A DNA stretch of 64,000 nt, taken from Nocardioides albidus. Its GTDB lineage: Bacteria > Actinomycetota > Actinomycetes > Propionibacteriales > Nocardioidaceae. The DNA lies in assembly GCF_006335005.1 (NCBI RefSeq), contig NZ_VDMP01000015.1, positions 13,344 through 77,343 on the forward strand, in the 5' to 3' direction. Positions 8,478 to 18,900 of this stretch are shown here, piece by piece. The position numbers and the translations under genes are program-made. How positions within the stretch are numbered: the first letter of the stretch is position 1; each line of letters begins with the position of its first letter. The notes beneath the pieces were generated by a model. It was not told the DNA's origin. It was given only the letters and a program-made list of their open reading frames with translations, and made no database searches.

Positions 8478-9647
8478 TCAGGAGTAGTCGTGGAAGCCCT
8501 TGCCCGTCTTGCGGCCGAGCTCGCCTGCCTCGACCTTGGCGACCAGCGTGGCCGCGGGCTCGAAGCCGGGCTCGCCGAACTCGGCGTAGAGCTCCTTCTG
8601 GATGGCCAGCGACACGTCGTTGCCGACGACGTCGAGGAGCTCGAACGGACCCATCGGGAATCCGGCGGTCTCCTTGATCGCGGCATCGATGGTCGCGAGC
8701 TCCTCCCCGCCCTCGGCGAGCTTGATCGCGTCGTTGAGGTAGGGGAAGAGCAGCAGGTTGACGATGAAGCCCGCGCGGTCGCCCGCGGAGACGCCGACCT
8801 TGCCGACGTTGGCGGTCAGCGCTCGGACGGTCTCGTCGACGTCGGCCGAGGTGGCGGAGGTCGTGATGATCTCGACCAGCTTCATGACCGGCGCCGGATT
8901 GAAGAAGTGCATGCCGATGACGTCCTGCGGACGGCCGGTGGCCTCGCCCAGCTTGGTGATCGGGAGCGAGGAGGTGGTGGTCGCGAGGATCGCCCCCGGC
9001 TTGCAGATGCGGTCGAGGTCGCGGAACAGCTCGAGCTTGAGCTCGAGGTCCTCGGCGATGGCCTCCACGACGATGTCCACGCCGCCGAGCGCCTCGCGCT
9101 CGGTCGACCCGGTCAGCCGACCGAGCAGCGCGTCCTTGTCGCCCTCGGTGCCCTTGCCCTTGGCGATCGCGCGGTCGAGGTTCTTGGTGATGTAGCCGAC
9201 GACGCCGTCGAGCTTGTCCTGGCCACGGCCGACGTAGACGACCTCGTAGCCGGCCTGGGCGAAGACCTGCACGATGCCCGAGGCCATGGTGCCGGTGCCG
9301 ACGACGCCGACCTTGGCGATGTCGTGCTTGAGCTGCGGCGCGGCGCCCTCGCCCGCGGCGGCGGCCTCGTCGGCGAAGGTGCGGTTCTCGGCGACGAGCT
9401 TGTCGAGCAGGCCGGCCGGCTCGTGCAGGTGGTCGCCGGTCTCGGCGTACCGGGCGGCGAGCAGGTCACGGACCTGGGCGGCGCCGATCTCGTCGACGAC
9501 GGTCAGCGGCCCCTTCGGGTAGCCGCAGCCGAAGCGCATGGCCGCGTCGATGTCGCTCACCGAGGCGTAGCCGGACTCGTAGGTGCGCACCGCATGGTTG
9601 AGGTACGGCAGCACCAGCGTGTTGAAGATCTGCTCGCTCGAAGTCAT
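8478..9647 (-). CDS. 3-hydroxyacyl-CoA dehydrogenase (3-hydroxybutyryl-CoA dehydrogenase) with an extra N-terminal C-domain
   Basis: A 389-aa protein. Residues ~105-285 form the NAD-binding domain ([64 protein letters not shown]). Residues ~290-389 form the usual C-terminal domain ([34 protein letters not shown]). Residues 1-90 look like a second copy of that C-terminal domain ([33 protein letters not shown]), so the order is C-N-C. It likely interconverts acetoacetyl-CoA and 3-hydroxybutyryl-CoA, feeding the Ccr pathway. Its promoter shares an operator-like repeat with ccr and ecm. Confidence 0.88.
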   Translation of the reverse strand: MTSSEQIFNTLVLPYLNHAVRTYESGYASVSDIDAAMRFGCGYPKGPLTVVDEIGAAQVRDLLAARYAETGDHLHEPAGLLDKLVAENRTFADEAAAAGEGAAPQLKHDIAKVGVVGTGTMASGIVQVFAQAGYEVVYVGRGQDKLDGVVGYITKNLDRAIAKGKGTEGDKDALLGRLTGSTEREALGGVDIVVEAIAEDLELKLELFRDLDRICKPGAILATTTSSLPITKLGEATGRPQDVIGMHFFNPAPVMKLVEIITTSATSADVDETVRALTANVGKVGVSAGDRAGFIVNLLLFPYLNDAIKLAEGGEELATIDAAIKETAGFPMGPFELLDVVGNDVSLAIQKELYAEFGEPGFEPAATLVAKVEAGELGRKTGKGFHDYS

Positions 9648-9679
9648 GGGCGGCAGTGTCGCACCCGGGAAGCGACGTG

Positions 9680-9695
9680 ACTACCTATCGGTAAC
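9680..9695 (-). promoter_or_regulatory. Inverted repeat TTACC-N4-GGTA upstream of the hydroxybutyryl-CoA dehydrogenase
   Basis: On the minus strand the sequence reads GTTACCGATAGGTAGT; the arms are TACC and GGTA (9682-9693). It lies 35-46 nt upstream of the ATG at 9647 and overlaps a possible -35 (TAGTCA). The motif matches those before ccr and ecm. Confidence 0.55.
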
Positions 9696-9719
9696 CATGT
9701 GGACAGGTCGAGACGGACA

Positions 9720-10034
9720 TCACATCCGGCGCTGGAGAGTCTCCACCCGGACGACCTTCGAGCGGGAAGCCTGCCCGCGCACCAGGCTCACCGCGGACCT
9801 CGGCACACCGAGCTCCTTGGCGAGCCAGCGCACCAGCTCGTCGTTGGCCCGGCCATCCACCGGCGGCGACGCGAGCCGGACCTTGAGCTCGGCGCCGTCG
9901 ACTCCCGCGGGCCCGACCGCGCCCGTGCGCGACGCACCGGGCTGCACGCGCACGGCGAGGAGCCAGGTCGTCGGGCTCTCCTCCCCCGCGCGCCGCTCGG
10001 CTCGCCACCAGGGCTGGGCTGGATCGATCTCCAC
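9720..10034 (-). CDS. DUF167 family protein (YggU-like)
   Basis: A 104-aa protein with the DUF167 core: [62 protein letters not shown]. Family members are small and widely conserved, without an established biochemical role. The GTG at 10034 lies seven bases after TACAGT (minus strand, 10047-10042), fitting a leaderless mRNA. It is divergent from nucS across 25 bp. Confidence 0.85.
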   Translation of the reverse strand: MEIDPAQPWWRAERRAGEESPTTWLLAVRVQPGASRTGAVGPAGVDGAELKVRLASPPVDGRANDELVRWLAKELGVPRSAVSLVRGQASRSKVVRVETLQRRM

Positions 10035-10059
10035 GGATCAGACTGTAGATTCAGGGCCC
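10035..10059. promoter_or_regulatory. Overlapping divergent leaderless promoters of yggU-like gene and nucS
   Basis: The whole intergenic space is 25 bp. Read rightward, TAGATT (10046-10051) lies eight bases before the nucS GTG. Read leftward, TACAGT (10047-10042) lies seven bases before the DUF167 GTG. The two -10 hexamers overlap by two bases. Confidence 0.6.
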
Positions 10060-10758
10060 GTGAGACTCGTCGTTGCGCGCTGCCAGGTGGACTACGCGGG
10101 GCGGCTGACCGCCCACCTCCCGATGGCGACCCGGGTGCTCATGATCAAGGCGGACGGCTCGGTCCTGGTGCACTCCGACGGAGGGTCCTACAAGCCGCTG
10201 AACTGGATGTCCCCGCCGTGCACCGTGCGCGAGGGCCAGTCCGACGACGGACGGGTGGAGTGGACGGTCACCGCGAAGGCGGCCAAGGGCCAGACCCCCG
10301 ACACCCTGCGGATCCTGATCGACGAGATGTTCCACGACTCGTCCCACAACCTGGGTATCGACCCCGGCCTGCAGAAGGACGGCGTCGAGAAGCACCTCCA
10401 GGAGCTCCTCGCGGAGCATCCCGCCACCCTCGCCGCCGGCCTGACGCTGGTACGCCGCGAGTTCCCGACGGCCATCGGTCCCGTCGATCTCATGTGTCGT
10501 GACGGCGCGGGCCTCTCGGTCGCGGTGGAGATCAAGCGGCGCGGCGAGATCGACGGCGTCGAGCAGCTCACCCGCTATCTCGACCTCCTCAACCGCGATC
10601 CGCTGCTCACCGGCAAGGGCGCGGTGCGCGGCATCTTCGCCGCCCAGGAGATCAAGCCCCAGGCCCGCGTCCTGGCCGAGGACCGCGGGATCACCTGCGC
10701 CGTCGTCGACTACGACGCGCTGCGGGGACTCGACAACGTCGAGGACCGGCTCTTCTGA
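10060..10758 (+). CDS. nucS: Mismatch-specific endonuclease NucS (EndoMS)
   Basis: A 232-aa protein matching actinobacterial NucS over its full length. It has an N-terminal DNA-binding domain ([41 protein letters not shown]) and a C-terminal RecB-like nuclease domain with VDLMCRDG, the E-x-K of [10 protein letters not shown] and QLTRYLDLL. The C-terminus ends DRLF, resembling the beta-clamp-binding tail of the family. NucS cleaves both strands at mismatches and is the core of the MutS/MutL-independent mismatch repair of Actinobacteria. Both transcription and translation appear to begin at the GTG. Confidence 0.95.
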   Translation: MRLVVARCQVDYAGRLTAHLPMATRVLMIKADGSVLVHSDGGSYKPLNWMSPPCTVREGQSDDGRVEWTVTAKAAKGQTPDTLRILIDEMFHDSSHNLGIDPGLQKDGVEKHLQELLAEHPATLAAGLTLVRREFPTAIGPVDLMCRDGAGLSVAVEIKRRGEIDGVEQLTRYLDLLNRDPLLTGKGAVRGIFAAQEIKPQARVLAEDRGITCAVVDYDALRGLDNVEDRLF

Positions 10759-10777
10759 GCGCCGGCCCGAGCCCCCG

Positions 10778-11395
10778 ATGACAGCGCCGACCCCGATCTT
10801 CCACCTGGCCCTGCTCCGCGACTGGGAGCAGGCGCAGCGCGCCGGCTCCTACACGGTGTCCACTCTCGGCCGCTCACTGGCGGAGGAGGGCTTCATCCAC
10901 GCCAGCCGCGCGGATCAGTGGACCGGCGTGCGCGAGCGCTTCTACGCCGAGGTCACGGAGCCGATGGTGCTGCTCCAGATCGACCCGGCGCGCCTCGACG
11001 TACCCGTGGTCGACGAGCTTCCCGAGCCGGGCGCCACCGAGACGTACCCGCACATCTACGGACCGCTGCCCGTGGGCGCGGTCGTCAAGGCCATCCCGCT
11101 CGGGGCGCCGACGACGGCACACCAGGCGGGACCGGCGGCACCTGAGGACGAGGAGGCGCGGCCGTGGGGAGCTCAGGAGAGCTTCTCGCGCGCCTACTTC
11201 CGCGAGATGTTCGTCAACGTCGCGCTGCTGTGCGTCGTCGTGGCCGTCGGGCTGGTGGGCGCACTGGCCGGCCATGCCGTCGCGGACGACGGGGGCACGG
11301 GCATCGGCGGCCTCTCCGGCATCGTCATCGGCGTCGTGGTGGCCGCGCTGCTGTTCCGGCGACGTCACCGCGCCGCCGATCATCCAGGGTCCTAG
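10778..11395 (+). CDS. DUF952 domain protein with C-terminal membrane anchor
   Basis: A 205-aa protein. Residues ~5-110 are a DUF952 domain (IFHLALLRDWEQAQ, EEGFIHASRADQWTGVRERFY, LLQIDPARL, TYPHIYGPLPVGAVV). After a polar linker, two hydrophobic helices follow (MFVNVALLCVVVAVGLVGALAGHA; GLSGIVIGVVVAALLF) and a basic tail. DUF952 proteins are usually about 110 aa and soluble, so the membrane extension is unusual. Function unknown. It starts 19 nt after nucS and overlaps the convergent ferritin gene by four bases. Confidence 0.75.
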   Translation: MTAPTPIFHLALLRDWEQAQRAGSYTVSTLGRSLAEEGFIHASRADQWTGVRERFYAEVTEPMVLLQIDPARLDVPVVDELPEPGATETYPHIYGPLPVGAVVKAIPLGAPTTAHQAGPAAPEDEEARPWGAQESFSRAYFREMFVNVALLCVVVAVGLVGALAGHAVADDGGTGIGGLSGIVIGVVVAALLFRRRHRAADHPGS

Positions 11396-11916
11396 GCTCC
11401 GGCGGCCGGGGGCGCGGTCGGGTCGGTGTCGCCGGCGCCCTGCTCCCGGGCGACCCAGTCCTCGATGGCGTTGACGTCGTCCTTGCTGCGGGTCACGACC
11501 GCGAGGAGGTCGTTCATCGTCGCGACCTCCTCGACCTGCTCCTTGATGAACCACTGCATGAACTGCTCCGAGGCGAAGTCGTTCTCCTCGCGGGCGATGC
11601 GCAGCAGGCCGTTGATCTGCTCGGTGACCCGCTTCTCCTGGTCCAGCGCCAGCGCCACCGGGGCGACGACGTCGTCGAAGGTCGAGACCGGTGCGTCCAC
11701 GCCGGGGATGACCACCGGCGCATCCGTGTCGAGGAGGTACTGCACCATCATCATCGCGTGCAGCCGCTCCTCGAGGGCCTGGCCGTAGAAGAACGCCGCC
11801 AGCCGCGGCATCGTCAGGGCGTCGTAGTGCACGGCGCAGGCGAGGTACTGGTTGTGCGCGGCGAACTCGTTGCCGATCTGGACGTTGAGCTGGTCGGTGA
11901 AGCGCGGGGCGGCCAT
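11392..11916 (-). CDS. Non-haem ferritin
   Basis: A 174-aa ferritin that stores iron as ferric mineral and limits Fenton chemistry. Ferroxidase ligands are in their usual places: E17 and Y24 (IGNEFAAHNQY), E50 and H53 (ALEERLHAMM) and E94 (ALDQEKRVTEQ). The C-terminus has an extra Ala/Pro tail after the helical bundle. The ATG lies seven bases after TACGCT (minus strand, 11929-11924), fitting a leaderless transcript. Confidence 0.92.
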   Translation of the reverse strand: MAAPRFTDQLNVQIGNEFAAHNQYLACAVHYDALTMPRLAAFFYGQALEERLHAMMMVQYLLDTDAPVVIPGVDAPVSTFDDVVAPVALALDQEKRVTEQINGLLRIAREENDFASEQFMQWFIKEQVEEVATMNDLLAVVTRSKDDVNAIEDWVAREQGAGDTDPTAPPAAGA

Positions 11917-11950
11917 GGGGGTCAGCGTAGTGAATGCGCGCGCCCTCGAC

Positions 11951-12157
11951 TCACGCGGCCTTCTGCAGGCCCTTCTTGGTGGCCTTCTTGCCGTCGGCGC
12001 GGACGAGCACGCGCTTCTTGACCGTGTAGCCCTCCGGCAGCGTGCCCTCCTTGAGCATCCGGATGGGGCAGCGGCCGCACCGCGACTTCGAGGCGCAGCA
12101 CTTCGTCTTGGGGAGCTTGTGCACCCGCCCCTTCGACTTCTTCTTCGCCTTGCCCAC
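11951..12157 (-). CDS. Small basic cysteine-rich protein, function unknown
   Basis: A 68-aa protein, strongly basic, with an N-terminal GKAKKKSKGRVHKLPKTK, a cysteine cluster (CC, then C-G-R-C eight positions on) and EGTLPEGYTVKKR. The cysteine spacing suggests a small metal-binding ribbon and the charge suggests nucleic-acid or ribosome association; both are inference. The GTG at 12157 is exactly six bases after TACCCT (minus strand, 12169-12164), preferred over a TTG at 12175. Confidence 0.7.
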   Translation of the reverse strand: MGKAKKKSKGRVHKLPKTKCCASKSRCGRCPIRMLKEGTLPEGYTVKKRVLVRADGKKATKKGLQKAA

Positions 12158-12194
12158 GGACTCAGGGTACGCCAAGGAAGGTATACCTCACCAA

Positions 12195-12210
12195 CGTGAC
12201 CTGCGTCACA
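12195..12210. promoter_or_regulatory. CRP/GlxR-type site upstream of the ArsC-like gene
   Basis: CGTGACCTGCGTCACA fits the CRP consensus TGTGA-N6-TCACA with one mismatch. Its centre is about 37 nt before the predicted start at 12240, so the site overlaps the -35 position. AGGTATACCT, a 10-bp palindrome, lies at 12179-12188 in the same divergent region. Confidence 0.55.
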
Positions 12211-12239
12211 GATGGACGCCGGCGGTAGGGTCCGGGGCT

Positions 12240-12599
12240 GTGATCGAGATCTGGCTGAACCCCGCCTGCTCCAAGTGCCGCACCGCCGAGGGCGAGCTGA
12301 GGGCCGCCGGCGTCGACTACACGGTACGACGCTACCTCGACGAGCCGCCGACGGTCGCCGAGCTCGAGGACGTGCTGGCCCGCCTCGGCCTCGAGCCGTG
12401 GGACATCGCGCGCACGGCGGACGCGACCAAGCTGGGCGTGTCCCTGCCCGCCAAGGACTCCACCCACCGCCGGCAGTGGCTGGAGCTGCTGGTCGACCAC
12501 CCTCGGCTCATCCAGCGCCCGATCCTCACGGCCTCCGACGGCACGACCGTCGTGGGCCGCGACCCCGCGTCGCTCGCCCGGGTGATCGCGGCCGACTGA
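12240..12599 (+). CDS. ArsC/Spx-family thioredoxin-fold protein
   Basis: A 119-aa protein with the ArsC-family N-terminus IEIWLNPACSKCRTAEGELRAAGVDY, in which the reactive cysteine is part of a C-x2-C pair, and the C-terminal LIQRPILTASDGTTVVGRDP typical of glutaredoxin-dependent arsenate reductases. Without arsR or an arsenite pump nearby, a general thiol-redox role is as likely as arsenate reduction. TAGGGT (12226-12231) is eight bases before the GTG, suggesting a leaderless mRNA. Confidence 0.8.
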   Translation: MIEIWLNPACSKCRTAEGELRAAGVDYTVRRYLDEPPTVAELEDVLARLGLEPWDIARTADATKLGVSLPAKDSTHRRQWLELLVDHPRLIQRPILTASDGTTVVGRDPASLARVIAAD

Positions 12600-12606
12600 C
12601 GGCTGG

Positions 12607-14640
<2,034 letters not shown>

Positions 14641-14661
14641 ACGTCGAAGAGTAGGCCGATC

Positions 14662-14677
14662 ACTACCCCTTGGTAAC
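14662..14677 (-). promoter_or_regulatory. Inverted repeat TTACC-N4-GGTA upstream of ecm
   Basis: On the minus strand: GTTACCAAGGGGTAGT, arms at 14664-14667 and 14672-14675. TTACCA (14676-14671) is 17 bp from the -10 TACTCT, so the site sits on the -35 element. The same motif occurs before ccr and the hydroxybutyryl-CoA dehydrogenase. Confidence 0.58.
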
Positions 14678-14738
14678 CGCCGTTCCATGTGGGGTTGTCC
14701 ACAGCGCCCGAGGTTGCGTCGGGCGGATCGGCGTCGGC

Positions 14739-15089
14739 TCAGGCGGGGATCGGCTCCCGCTCCAGCTCGATCAGCCGGATCAGGTGGGTGAGGTGGAGCA
14801 TGCGGCGTACGGCGGGCTGGGCGCCGCGCAGGACGACGCGGACGCCGTACCGCTGGGCCTGGCGGCTCGCCGCGGCGAGCATCTTCAGGGCCGTGGCGTC
14901 GACCGAGCCGACATCGCTGATGTCGATGACGACCGGGCTGATCAGGTCGGTGCCGCACTCACGGATGTGATCGTGGACCGCGTCCCTGACCTGCGCCGTC
15001 GAGCGCACGTCCAGATCGCCGGCCAGGACGAGAACGGGCTCGCCGACGACATGCTCGACACGGATGGCGCTGGACTGCCGTGCTGCCAT
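14739..15089 (-). CDS. STAS-domain protein (anti-sigma factor antagonist type)
   Basis: A 116-aa protein that is essentially one STAS domain: VLVLAGDLDVRSTAQVRDAV, VVIDISDVGSVDATALKMLAAASRQA, YGVRVVLRGAQPAVRRML. It is of the SpoIIAA/RsbV type, which releases sigma factors by binding anti-sigma kinases. The position of the regulatory serine is occupied by Thr in VDATAL. No kinase or sigma gene is adjacent. GGGAGGGAAC precedes the ATG. Confidence 0.8.
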   Translation of the reverse strand: MAARQSSAIRVEHVVGEPVLVLAGDLDVRSTAQVRDAVHDHIRECGTDLISPVVIDISDVGSVDATALKMLAAASRQAQRYGVRVVLRGAQPAVRRMLHLTHLIRLIELEREPIPA

Positions 15090-15219
15090 GTTCCCTCCCG
15101 AGACCGATCCGGACAGGCGTCCCACACGGCCTGTTACCCACCATGACGCCTCCGCAGTCCGATCGGTTGCATCTCGGGCCGAACTTTTTCCGTGGCGGCG
15201 CCGGACTACCCTCCGAGTC

Positions 15220-15801
15220 ATGGTCAACCTCACCCGCATCTACACGCGCACCGGCGACGCCGGCGAGACCCGCCTGGGCGACATGAGCGTGACGACCAAG
15301 ACCGACCTGCGCCTGCAGGCCTACGCCGACGTGGACGAGGCGAACGCCGTCCTCGGTGTCGCGCTGGCGACGGGCGGGCTCGAGGACGACGTGGCGCAGG
15401 TGCTGCTGCGGGTGCAGAACGACCTCTTCGACGTCGGCGCCGACCTGTGCACGCCCGTGGTGGCTGAGCCGGAGTTCCCCCCGCTGCGCATCGAGCAGGC
15501 CTACGTCGACCGCCTCGAGCGCTGGTGCGACCACTACAACGACCCGCTGCCCAAGCTGCGCTCCTTCATCCTCAACGGCGGTACGCCGGCCGCAGCCCAC
15601 CTGCACGTGGCGCGCACGGTCGTCCGCCGTGCCGAGCGGGCCGCGTGGGCGGCGTACGAGGTGCACGGCGAGGTGATGAACCCGCTCGCGATCACCTACC
15701 TGAACCGTCTGTCCGACCTGGTGTTCATCCTGGCCCGCCACGCGAACCGCGAGCAGGGCGACGTGCTGTGGGTGCCGGGCGGTGAGCGCGGCGACGGGTG
15801 A
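15220..15801 (+). CDS. Corrinoid adenosyltransferase (PduO-type)
   Basis: A 193-aa PduO-family ATP:cob(I)alamin adenosyltransferase. Features are the N-terminal RIYTRTGDAGETRLGD ATP-binding stretch, YADVDEANAVLGVAL, VQNDLFDVGADL, FILNGGTPAAAHLHVARTVVRRAERAA and YLNRLSDLVFILAR. It produces adenosylcobalamin, the cofactor needed by the mutase encoded 0.6 kb away, so the location is functionally sensible. TACCCT (15207-15212) lies seven bases before the ATG and no Shine-Dalgarno is present, suggesting a leaderless mRNA. Confidence 0.9.
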   Translation: MVNLTRIYTRTGDAGETRLGDMSVTTKTDLRLQAYADVDEANAVLGVALATGGLEDDVAQVLLRVQNDLFDVGADLCTPVVAEPEFPPLRIEQAYVDRLERWCDHYNDPLPKLRSFILNGGTPAAAHLHVARTVVRRAERAAWAAYEVHGEVMNPLAITYLNRLSDLVFILARHANREQGDVLWVPGGERGDG

Positions 15802-15826
15802 GCCGCCCGGCGACACGTCCGCCCGG

Positions 15827-15880
15827 CCTGTGACCGGGCCTGTGACCCGGCCTGTGACCGGGCCTGTGACCGGCCCTGTG
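15827..15880 (+). repeat. 12-bp tandem repeat, about 4.5 copies
   Basis: The unit CCTGTGACCGGG occurs at 15827, 15839, 15851 and 15863, with one-base differences in copies 2 and 4, and a half unit CCTGTG at 15875. It fills most of the gap between the adenosyltransferase stop and the SNF2 helicase start. Each unit is partly self-complementary. Confidence 0.85.
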
Positions 15881-15926
15881 GATGGATGCCGGTCACGTCG
15901 GACCTGCGTGCCACGATGAGCGGACC

Positions 15927-18900
15927 GTGAACGTCCTCGCCCATCTCACCGACGACTTCCTGGCGCGCCACTTCGACGCCGGGACGCTCGGACGCGCGCA
16001 GGACGTCGTGGCGCTGGGCGGCGTGGGCCGCCCGGAGATCGGGAAGCTGGCCGCGGACTCCGTGTCCGCGAGCGCGGAGGTGATCGGCAGCCGCGAGCTG
16101 CCCTACCAGGTCCAGCTCCACGTCGAGGCTCCCAAGGACGCCTACGCCGGCTGGATCTTCACCGTGTGCACCTGTCCGGTGCGCTCGATGTGCAAGCACG
16201 GCGCCGCGCTCGCGCTGACCCTGCGCCGGACGTTCTCGCAGCCGGCCGGCGAGGCCGCCTGGCGCCGCTCGCTGGAGCGCCTCGTCGGCGAGCTCGAGCG
16301 GCAGCAGCCGCGGGTGCGCGAGGACGTCCCCCTGGCGCTCGAGGTGTCGCTCGGCGACGACGACGGCTACCTGTCGGCCGGCCCGACCCTGCGCATTCGT
16401 CCCCTGCGCCGCGGCAAGAGCAAGCCGTGGGTCAAGACGGGCGCCGACTGGCGTGACATCGCCAACGGCTCGACGCGCGGCTTCGTGCGCGGGCAGGCGG
16501 ACGCGGTGGCGGCGCTGCAGGCCCAGTGGTCGGGCCACCGCGCCTACTACTACGCGGGGATGGCTCCCTCGCTCGACGAGTTCGGGGACCAGGTCGTGCG
16601 GGCGCTGCGCAACGCGCGCGAGGCGGGCGTCGTCCTGGTGGCGGCGCGTCCGCTGTCCTCGGTGGAGCTCGCCGACGAGCCGGCCCATGTCGTCACCGAG
16701 CTCGTCGACAGCGACGGCGGCACCGCCCTCCGGGCGGCCGTCACCCTCGGCGAGCGGACCTGGCGCGGCGACGCGGTGGTCCTGATGGGAGAGCCGGCGA
16801 CCGTGGTCGGACTCCTCGACGACGCCGGACAGGTCGTCATCGCCACGACCACGGCCCCGGTCCCGGCGGCGCTGCGCCACCTCGTGGACGGGCCGCCGAT
16901 CGTCGTACCGCCCGCGGACCTGGCCGACTTCCGGGCCACGCTGCCCGGCCTGATGCGCCTGGTGCCGGTGCGGGCCGAGGCGTCCACCGTCGACCTGCCG
17001 GAGCCGCTCACCCCCACCCTCGTGCTGACCGTCTCCTGGCACAGCGCCACCAAGGCCGGTCTCGGCTGGCACTGGCAGTACGGCGACGACCCCGAGCGCA
17101 GCTGCGCGCTGACGAGTGGCGACGGTCTCGGCGGGGTCCGTGACCACGAGGCCGAGCAGCGGCTGCTCGCGTCGGTCCCCCAGGCGCTGTTGCACGTCTC
17201 CACGCTCAGCGACGGAGACGCCCTCACGCTCGCCATCCACGACCTGCCCCACCTGCGCGAGACCGAGGGGGTCCGGGTCGTCGAGGAGGAGCGTCCGGAC
17301 TTCCGCGAGGTCGACGTGGCTCCGGAGATCCGCTTCGACCTCGTCGAGCCCGAGCCCGGCGCGACGGACTGGCTCGACCTCGCGGTGAGCGTCACCGTCG
17401 CCGGCGAGCAGATCCCCCTGCCCGACGTGCTCGCCGCGCTCACCCTGGGCCTGGAGTTCCTCGTCCTCCCGAGCGGCCTCTACGTCACCACCGACCGGCC
17501 CGAGTTCGACCGTCTGCGCGAGGTCGTCACCGCGGCTGCGGAGCTGCGCGAGCGCGACGGAGACCGGATCGGCGTCGGCCACCACGACCTCGGCCTGTGG
17601 GCCCAGCTCGCCGAGACCGGGCTCGTCGACGCACAGGTCGCCGCGTGGGTCGAGCGGGCGCAGGCGCTGCGCGACCTCGTCGACATCCCGCGCCCCGAGC
17701 CCCGCGGCCTGATCACCGACCTGCGCAGCTACCAGCGTGAGGGCTTCTGGTGGCTCGCCTTCCTGTGGCAGCAGGGGTTGGGCGGGATCCTCGCCGACGA
17801 CATGGGCCTCGGCAAGACCCTCCAGGTCCTCGCCCTCGTCGCCCACGCGCGCGCCGAGCGCCCCGACGACGCACCGTTCCTCGTCGTCGCGCCGACCAGC
17901 GTCGTCACCGCCTGGGCCACGGAGACCGCGCGGCACGCGCCCGGTCTGCGGGTGGCGGTCGCCTCGCGTCGTACCGACGACGTGGCGGCCCTGGCCCGCG
18001 ACCACGACATCGTCGTCACGACCTACACCCTGCTGCGCCTGGCCCACGAGGAGTACGCCGCCCTCCCCTGGTCCGGCGTCGTGCTCGACGAGGCGCAACA
18101 GGCCAAGAACCACCAGAGCAAGACCTACCAGGCCGTGCGCACCATCGAGGCGCCCTTCAAGCTCGCCGTCACCGGCACTCCGTTCGAGAACCGGCTGATG
18201 GAGCTGTGGTCGCTGCTCTCGATCACCGTGCCCGGGCTGTACCCGTGGCCGCGCACCTTCCAGGACCTGGTGGTGCGCCCGGTGGAGCGCGACGGCGACC
18301 AGGTCGTCCTCGACCGGTTCCGGGCGCGGATCCGCCCGTTCCTGCTGCGGCGGACCAAGGAGCTGGTCGCCGACGACCTGCCGCCCAAGCAGGAGCAGGT
18401 GCTCCAGGTCGACCTCGGGCCCGCGCACCGCAAGATCTACGACACGCACCTGGCCAAGGAGCGCCAGCGGATCCTGGGCCTGGTCGAGGACTTCGACCGC
18501 AACCGGGTGGCGATCTTCAGTGCGCTGACCAAGCTGCGCCAGCTCGCCCTCGACCCCGCCCTGGTCGACGACGAGCACGAGGCGGTGGGCTCCGCCAAGC
18601 TCGACGTCCTGGTCGACCATCTCAACGAGATCACCGCCGAGGGGCACCGCGCGCTGGTGTTCAGCCAGTTCACGTCGTTCCTGACCCGGGTCCGCTCGCG
18701 CCTCGACGACGCCGGCATCGCGACGACCTATCTCGACGGCAGCACGCGCGACCGCTCCAGCGTGATCGAGCGGTTCCGCGCCGGCGACGCCCCCGTCTTC
18801 CTCATCTCACTCAAGGCCGGCGGCACCGGCCTGACCCTCACCGAGGCCGACTACGTCTTCGTCCTCGACCCGTGGTGGAACCCGGCCGCCGAGGCGCAGG

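Noticed and set aside
12240..12599. Arsenic resistance locus
   Set aside because: Only an ArsC-like fold is present; there is no arsR, arsB or acr3 gene around it.
15696..18647. A 983-aa open frame antisense to the SNF2 helicase
   Set aside because: It spans two real genes on the other strand, lacks domains and has shadow-type composition.
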